From assembly GCA_034435455.1 (NCBI GenBank), contig DAOTXL010000025.1, positions 1-64,000 of the forward strand: 64,000 bases of DNA. The letters run 5' to 3'. The stretch is from DAOTXL01 sp034435455. Its GTDB lineage: Bacteria > Chloroflexota > Anaerolineae > JAAYZQ01. A program made the translations under genes and the position numbers. This document shows positions 58,945 through 64,000 of the stretch, in pieces (the stretch's first letter is position 1; the number at the start of each line of letters is the position of its first letter). A model generated the notes under the pieces. It was not told the origin of the DNA, ran no database searches, and saw nothing but the letters and a program-made list of their open reading frames with translations.

Positions 58945-61900
58945 ATGGCAACGCACAGGACGCGCGTTGGAGTTCATGCTCGCAACAGCGTATTTTTTAC
59001 CGAAGCCGACTATGTGCTGATACGCCGGGCGCGCATCGAAACGATCAAAATGATGTCCCTGACCGATGTCAGCGTCTATGAACGCCTGCGCCGGGAGAAC
59101 CCGGGCATCGAGTTTATCGTCCGGCTGTACGACGACCGCATCCGCCGGGATTCGCGGCCCAGCCCTGCCGATTTTGTGGCCAGGATGGTCCCTATCATCA
59201 ACAGCCTGCAGCCCTATGCCACCAAGTTTGAAATCCACAACGAGCCCAACCATGCCGAGGGGGTCGAAGGGTGGGGGGCCAGCGATGACAATGCCCGTTC
59301 CTTCCGCGATTGGTACATGCAGGTCTTGTCGGCTCTGAAGGAAGCCTGCCCCTGGGCCAAATTCGGCTTTCCCGGGCTGGCCCTCAACTCCCCTCATCGC
59401 GATCTGGAATGGCTGACCATCTGCCGTGATGCCATCCGGGCTTCAGATTGGCTGGGCTGTCACTGTTACTGGCAGTATGGCAATATGCTCAAGGATGAGT
59501 GGGGGCTGCGTTTCAAGCTGTATCATGAGCGTTTTCCCAAAAAGCCGATCGAGATCACCGAGTTTGGGGACTCGACCCCCAATCGCCCCCGTGAGGAGAT
59601 CGCCCGGCTGTACGTGCAGTACTACACGGAACTGAACAAATACCCCTACCTGGGCTCGGCCAGCGCCTTTATTGCCTCCTCGCCCGACCCGGCCTGGGTC
59701 ACCTTTGTGTGGATGAAGGAGGGGGGTGAGATGCTGCCGGTGGTCCAGGCTGTGGCCAACATGGAGCGCAAACCGGTCGAGATCGCCGAGCCGGTGCCCG
59801 TTCCGCCACCCGTTCCACAGCCTGCCGAGCGTACCTTCCCGGAGACGGGCAAGACGGTGCGGGGCAGCTTTCTCAACTTTTTCGACCAGTACGGCCTGGA
59901 CATCTGCGGTTATCCCATCACCGATCAGATCGAAGAGGCGGGGCTGCCGTCTCAATATTTCCAACGGGTAGGGCTGGAGGAGTCCAAAGAGGGAAAGGTC
60001 CGGCTGAAACTGGTGGGGGCCGAGGCATGGGCCTCCCGGGCCAGGATCGCCGAACTACAGGCCCGGATCGAGCAACTGAGCCAACAGCCGCCGGCGGCTG
60101 GCGGGGTCAAGCAGCCGGCCATCCAGGACCTGGTCAACCAGTTGCCGGTCCACGCTACCGCCCGCTATCCCACCCGGTCGCTGGCCGACATCAACCAGAT
60201 CGTGATCCATCACACCGCCACCAGTCCAACCATCACCCCGCAGCGCATCGCCGAATATCAGGTGCGGACCCTCAACAAGCCGGGCATCGGCTACCACTTT
60301 TTCATCACCGCCGATGGCGTGATTTATCAGACCAACCGCCTGGAGACGGTATCGGACCATGCCTTCAGCCGCAACCAGGGGAGCGTTGGTGTCTGCTTTG
60401 CCGGCAATTTTACCGGCTCCATCCCCACCGCCGCCCAGCTCAAGGCAGGGGGGCAGTTGTGCGCCTGGCTCCTCAGCCAGTTGCGCCTCACCTCGGACAA
60501 GATCGTCGGCCTGGGTGAGTTTGTCAACACCCAATCGCCCGGCGTCCAGTGGCTCAAGGGGCAGCGGTGGAAAGATAAGCTCCTGGAGGAGGTCAAGGCG
60601 GCCGGCCAGGAGGTCGAAGATCAATCGCTCCTGATCGCCTCGCTGCGCGAGCAGATCGAGGCCCTGGAGGCCGAGATCGAGCAATTGAAGCAGCAACCGC
60701 CCCCGGCCCCGGCCCCTGCTCCCACCGCGCCTGTTCAGGAGGTGGTGGACGACCTGACGACCCTTGTCACCTCGTTGCAGGCCCAGGTCAAGGTGTTGCA
60801 GCAGGAGAACGACAAACTGGTGACGGCCATCAAGCAGGGAGGCAAGGAGCAGGCGGCCCTCATCACGGCGTTGCAGGCCCAGGTCAGCGCGTTGCAGAAG
60901 GAAAAAGAGGACCTCCTGGCCCGCCTGGAGGCGGCCCTCAAGCAGCAGGGTGACGATCAATCGGCCCTCATCGCCTCGCTGCGGGCCCAGATCAAGAGCC
61001 TTCAGGAAGAGGCCGGGCGGCTGAAGCAGGAGATCGAGCGGCTGAAGAAAGCGGTGCCGGTGCAGCCCCCCACGCCCCAACCTCAACCGGTGCCGGGCAA
61101 GGTGAGCAAGCCCCCCATCCAGGACCTGGTGGATGCGCTGCCCAAACATGCGACCCTGAAGTACAACACCCGCCCTTTGAGTGACATCCAGACCTTTGTC
61201 ATTCACCACAGCGCCGTGGCCCCCACGGTGGGTCCCAAGCGGATTGCCGAGTATCATGTCAACAGCCTGAACTGGCCGGGGATCGGCTATCACTTTCTGG
61301 TCGGCGAAGATGGCATTATCTATCAAGGCAACCGCCTGGAGACGGTTTCCTATCACGCGGCCAAGGTCAACCCGCGGGGGGTGGGCATCTGCTTCCTGGG
61401 GAACTTTATGACACAGGTTCCGCCCCCTGCTCAGCTCCGGGCCGGGGCGCACCTGATCGCCTGGCTGTTGCAGGAGCTGAAACTGGACCTGGAGGTAGTG
61501 AAGGGCCATCAGGAGTATATGCAGACCGCCTGCCCCGGCGCGCAGTGGCTCAAGGGTGAAAAATGGAAGCAGATGCTGCGCCGGGAGATCGCCAGTGTGC
61601 AGGCGGGGGCCGCTCAGCCGCTGCCCCCGACGCCGGTGGCCAAGCCGATCTACCACTATATGCTGTTCTGGCATCATGGCGACCGGTGGGCCGTTCAAGA
61701 TTTTGTCAGCGCCCAGAACTACATCGGGGCCTTCCAGCCGACAGTGGGCTTTTCGGCCAAAGATGCCGCCCAGGCCGAGTATGTGACCATCGTCGGCGGG
61801 CCGTTGGGGGTCTCCAAAGAGGTGGAAAACTGGCTCATCGCCAACGGTTCCAAGGTGGACCGCATCGCCGGCAAGGATGAAGCCGACACCAGGAAAAAGC

Positions 61901-61950
61901 TGGAGGCCCTGGTCAAACAGGGCAGGCGCTTCCAGAGCTTCAACGAATAG
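58945..61950 (+). CDS. Glycosidase-like domain, coiled coils and two PGRP/amidase domains
   Basis: This 1001-residue protein has a TIM-barrel-like head (1-290) with Glu in KFEIHNEPNH and Glu in PIEITEFGD, as in clan A glycosidases. Amidase_2-type domain 1 spans about 413-550 and domain 2 about 745-880, joined by long Gln/Glu/Lys coiled coils. Domain 2 has intact zinc ligands His754, His855 and Cys863. Domain 1 keeps His422 but has Leu523 and Ser531 at the other two, so it should be inactive. There is no signal peptide. AAAGGAGG precedes the ATG. Cell-wall binding or lysis is implied. Confidence 0.85.
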   Translation: MATHRTRVGVHARNSVFFTEADYVLIRRARIETIKMMSLTDVSVYERLRRENPGIEFIVRLYDDRIRRDSRPSPADFVARMVPIINSLQPYATKFEIHNEPNHAEGVEGWGASDDNARSFRDWYMQVLSALKEACPWAKFGFPGLALNSPHRDLEWLTICRDAIRASDWLGCHCYWQYGNMLKDEWGLRFKLYHERFPKKPIEITEFGDSTPNRPREEIARLYVQYYTELNKYPYLGSASAFIASSPDPAWVTFVWMKEGGEMLPVVQAVANMERKPVEIAEPVPVPPPVPQPAERTFPETGKTVRGSFLNFFDQYGLDICGYPITDQIEEAGLPSQYFQRVGLEESKEGKVRLKLVGAEAWASRARIAELQARIEQLSQQPPAAGGVKQPAIQDLVNQLPVHATARYPTRSLADINQIVIHHTATSPTITPQRIAEYQVRTLNKPGIGYHFFITADGVIYQTNRLETVSDHAFSRNQGSVGVCFAGNFTGSIPTAAQLKAGGQLCAWLLSQLRLTSDKIVGLGEFVNTQSPGVQWLKGQRWKDKLLEEVKAAGQEVEDQSLLIASLREQIEALEAEIEQLKQQPPPAPAPAPTAPVQEVVDDLTTLVTSLQAQVKVLQQENDKLVTAIKQGGKEQAALITALQAQVSALQKEKEDLLARLEAALKQQGDDQSALIASLRAQIKSLQEEAGRLKQEIERLKKAVPVQPPTPQPQPVPGKVSKPPIQDLVDALPKHATLKYNTRPLSDIQTFVIHHSAVAPTVGPKRIAEYHVNSLNWPGIGYHFLVGEDGIIYQGNRLETVSYHAAKVNPRGVGICFLGNFMTQVPPPAQLRAGAHLIAWLLQELKLDLEVVKGHQEYMQTACPGAQWLKGEKWKQMLRREIASVQAGAAQPLPPTPVAKPIYHYMLFWHHGDRWAVQDFVSAQNYIGAFQPTVGFSAKDAAQAEYVTIVGGPLGVSKEVENWLIANGSKVDRIAGKDEADTRKKLEALVKQGRRFQSFNE

Positions 61951-61973
61951 GCGGTCGGAAGGCCACCGGGCCC

Positions 61974-62738
61974 GTGAACCATGAGATCATGAGCGACACC
62001 CAACTGCCCGTCTATCAGGTCACGTTGCCGGTGTTCGAGGGGCCGCTGGACCTGCTGCTGCACCTGATCGAACGTCAGGAACTGGATATCACCCAGGTAT
62101 CGCTGGCCCAGGTGACCAACCAATATCTGGATTACCTGACGCGCGTCAGGGAACGCGACCCCGATCATCTGGCCGATTTCCTGGTGGTGGCCGCCAAACT
62201 GCTGCTCATCAAGTCGCGGGTGTTGTTGCCCCAGCCTCCCACACCGCCCCCTGAGGAGGAAGAGGAGGTGGGAGGGGACCTGGTGCGGCAGTTGATCGAA
62301 TACAAAAAGTTCAAAGAGGCAGCCCGCTGGCTGAAGGAGCTGGAGGACCGGGGGCTTTGTTCCTATGTGCGGCTGGGGGGTATGCCGGTCCTGGACCGGA
62401 TGGTGGACCTGGGCGATGTCAGCCTCGACGATCTGCTGGCTGCTGTGCGCCAGGTGCTGGCCGTCAGGCCGCCCTCCCCGCCGGTTGACGGGGTGGTTCC
62501 CCCGGTGGTCCTGACCATTGCCGACCAGATGGCGCTCATCGAACGGGAGATGGCGGGGGGCAGGTCGGTCAGTTTCTGCCGCCTGCTGGAGCGGGCCAGC
62601 GGTCGCCTGGAGATCATTGTCACCCTGCTGGCCCTGTTGGAGATGGTCAAACAGTTACGGGTGAGGGTCTACCAGGATCGGCTCTTTGGCGATATTTTGA
62701 TCGTTCCTCGCCATGACTTGCAACCGGCAGGAGGTTGA
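61974..62738 (+). CDS. scpA: Segregation and condensation protein ScpA
   Basis: This 254-residue kleisin has PVFEGPLDLLLHLIERQELDI near residue 18, then ADFLVVAAKLLLIKSRVLLP, the standard ScpA N-terminal part. The C-terminal winged-helix portion (VSFCRLLERASGRLEIIVTLLALLEMVK) bridges SMC heads. I use GTG 61974 because a GAAGG lies upstream; an ATG at 61989 is an alternative. It supports the origin-proximal setting. scpB and smc are not in the window. The 3' end overlaps the converging gene by 70 bp. Confidence 0.92.
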   Translation: MNHEIMSDTQLPVYQVTLPVFEGPLDLLLHLIERQELDITQVSLAQVTNQYLDYLTRVRERDPDHLADFLVVAAKLLLIKSRVLLPQPPTPPPEEEEEVGGDLVRQLIEYKKFKEAARWLKELEDRGLCSYVRLGGMPVLDRMVDLGDVSLDDLLAAVRQVLAVRPPSPPVDGVVPPVVLTIADQMALIEREMAGGRSVSFCRLLERASGRLEIIVTLLALLEMVKQLRVRVYQDRLFGDILIVPRHDLQPAGG

Positions 62739-63103
62739 ATCCGGGTCCAGACCCACAGCCCCGCTGCCGCCCCCACCCCGTCGCACAACAGGTCCCACGG
62801 ATCGGGGTGGCGGCCTGGCACGAAGGACTGGTGCCACTCGTCGGACAGGGCATAGAGGGTGGTCAGGAGCAGGGCCCACCGCCAGGCGTGGGGCCGACGG
62901 CCCAGCGCCCGCAGCCACAGCACGGCCAGTACGGCAAAGACCAGGGCGTGCCCTCCGCTGCTGAGCAGCAGGTCGGCCCAGCCGATTTTGGGGTGGGGCA
63001 GTCTGGACTGAGCCGACAGGGCAAAGATCCCCCCCATCCAGGCGGCCGGCGGCAGCCAGAGGTGGAGGGCTGGGTGCCGGCGCAGCCATTGCCATGCTGT
63101 CAT
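62669..63103 (-). CDS. VanZ-family membrane protein
   Basis: This 144-residue protein has four hydrophobic helices and the VanZ signature SDEWHQSFVPGRHPDPWDLL with the D-E-x-H-Q and DxxxD patterns. Family members are small membrane proteins with a poorly known role, some in glycopeptide resistance. The start at 63103 overlaps the stop of the glycosyltransferase (ATGA). The last 70 bases overlap the end of scpA on the other strand. Confidence 0.88.
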   Translation of the reverse strand: MTAWQWLRRHPALHLWLPPAAWMGGIFALSAQSRLPHPKIGWADLLLSSGGHALVFAVLAVLWLRALGRRPHAWRWALLLTTLYALSDEWHQSFVPGRHPDPWDLLCDGVGAAAGLWVWTRIQPPAGCKSWRGTIKISPKSRSW

Positions 63104-64000
63104 CGGCCTCGCCTCGCCAGAGCGATCTGATAGGCCCGTTCCACCTCGCCGGCGCGGGCATCCCAGTCGAACCGCTTCCACAGGCGCTGCCGGGCCTCCC
63201 GCCCCAGTTCGGCCGCCCAGGCCCGGTCGGTGAGCACCTGCAGCAACGCCTGGGCCAGATCTTCGGCATCGCCCGGCTCGGTCAACACCCCCGATCGCCC
63301 ATGCTCGATATATTCCAGGTTCTCCCCCAGCCGGCCGGTGATGACCGCCTTGCCCAAAGCCATGGCCGAAACCACCTTGCTGGCGCATTTGCTCCGGTTG
63401 ATTAGGGTGTCACGGTAGGGGTTGACGATGACATCGGCGGCGGCCACATACAGGGGCGCCTGGTCATGCTCGATCCAGCCGAGAAAGATCACCCGGTCGG
63501 CCACGCCGAGGGCCTGGGCCAGGGCCTGCAGGGAGGGCAACCCCTCTCCCGAACCGGCAATGACCAGGCGTGCTTCGGGCAACCGGTCCTTGAGGCGGGC
63601 CAGGGCTTCCAGGGCCAGGTCCAGGTCGGTGCCGTGAGGGATGTGGCCCAGGTAAAGGGCCAGGGGCGCCTCCCCCACCCCCAGCCGCCGGCGGATCTCC
63701 CGTTTCTGTTCGTCGCTCACCTCTGCCCGGTCGCGCAGGCGGGCATCAGGGCCGTTGGGCAGATAGATCACCCGGGCCGGGTCCACGCCCAACCCCCACA
63801 CCTGGGTTTGCAGCGTGCGGCTGACGACCGTCACCGCGTCGGCGTGGCGGGCCAGCCACCGCTCCTGCCGCTCGAACAGCCACTTCCACAGGGGGGGGTA
63901 GGGGTTCACGTCGGCCCATCCACCGCGCCCCTCCCAGTCGTCGGTATCGAGCGCCAGTGGCCGCCGCGAAAAGCGGCGCAGCCACAGGCCTGTCAGCCCG
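63100..64000 (-). CDS. GT4-family glycosyltransferase (5' end beyond the window)
   Basis: The frame stays open to the right edge, so the true start is outside. The visible 300 residues include LALDTDDWEGRGGWADVN at the edge. The Rossmann-like donor domain follows: IYLPNGPDARLR, LALYLGHIPHGTDLDLALEAL, RLVIAGSGEGLPSLQAL, VIFLGWIEHDQAPLYVAAADV, ending with an E-x7-E-like GENLEYIEHGRSG. It transfers a sugar from a nucleotide or lipid donor. It is coupled to the VanZ-like gene. Confidence 0.9.
   Translation of the reverse strand, partial: GLTGLWLRRFSRRPLALDTDDWEGRGGWADVNPYPPLWKWLFERQERWLARHADAVTVVSRTLQTQVWGLGVDPARVIYLPNGPDARLRDRAEVSDEQKREIRRRLGVGEAPLALYLGHIPHGTDLDLALEALARLKDRLPEARLVIAGSGEGLPSLQALAQALGVADRVIFLGWIEHDQAPLYVAAADVIVNPYRDTLINRSKCASKVVSAMALGKAVITGRLGENLEYIEHGRSGVLTEPGDAEDLAQALLQVLTDRAWAAELGREARQRLWKRFDWDARAGEVERAYQIALARRGR

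Noticed and set aside
1..64000. tRNA and rRNA genes
   Set aside because: I looked for GGTTCGAATCC-type T arms and rRNA-like blocks in the gaps and saw none; a tRNAscan run would settle it.

Overview
The window is a dense, GC-rich chromosome segment of about 48 genes with no plasmid, phage or transposase genes. Several features suggest Chloroflexota (Anaerolineae-like), although no rRNA marker is present. These are a T-box leader combined with high GC, solitary dnaA and parAB genes, secreted proteins with Thr/Pro linkers, a secreted protein ending in a YLPLIVRG tail, DUF2723 membrane proteins, a tal gene followed by a TalPgi-type pgi gene, and many CARDB/FN3-like surface proteins. The phylum assignment is inference.

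Layout. 1-6 kb: the edge of a minus-strand gene, a sensor histidine kinase and a large secreted repeat protein. 6.1-10.8 kb: M20 amidohydrolase, nitroreductase, a TPR/ST7-like protein and an ABC-2 exporter pair (plus strand). 10.8-17.9 kb: a minus-strand carbon-metabolism run reading MFS carrier, transketolase, SDR, transaldolase, glucose-6-phosphate isomerase. 18.3-20.9 kb: a fused CPBP-subtilase membrane protease. 20.9-22.5 kb: parA-parB. 22.9-27.1 kb: SppA, a membrane-anchored DUF4350-like protein and a receiver-like protein. 27.6-31.9 kb: dnaA converging on valS. valS ends an operon that starts with a valine T-box, then a methyltransferase and an unlisted 39-codon small ORF. 33.2-35.7 kb: DUF362 and YbbR/CdaR-like proteins. 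35.8-50.3 kb: an unbroken minus-strand block (thiolase, MBL hydrolase, nucleotidyltransferase-like, DUF457, zinc ribbon, TrmH, TctA-type permease, a seven-OB-repeat protein, phosphoesterase, methyltransferase, bactofilin-like protein, anti-sigma and ECF sigma). 50.4-62.7 kb: an unbroken plus-strand block (dNK-MazG fusion, DUF2723 protein, surface proteins, CysQ-like phosphatase, a double-amidase protein, scpA). The right edge holds vanZ-like and glycosyltransferase genes on the minus strand.

The switch from an all-minus to an all-plus block at about 50.3 kb coincides with a cluster of DnaA boxes at 51.57-51.89 kb, two of them perfect TTATCCACA. I read this as the probable replication origin, 24 kb from dnaA. 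Together with parAB and scpA it makes the window origin-proximal.

Promoters are unusually legible. Many genes have TTGNNN-16/18-TATAMT or extended TGn-TATAAT boxes, and at least two genes look leaderless with GTG placed seven bases after the -10 box. Intergenic gaps carry several dispersed repeats. One is a 20-nt motif found in the same orientation just upstream of three genes. Others are a 92-bp repeat shared between 14.5 and 54.6 kb and two MITE-like elements.
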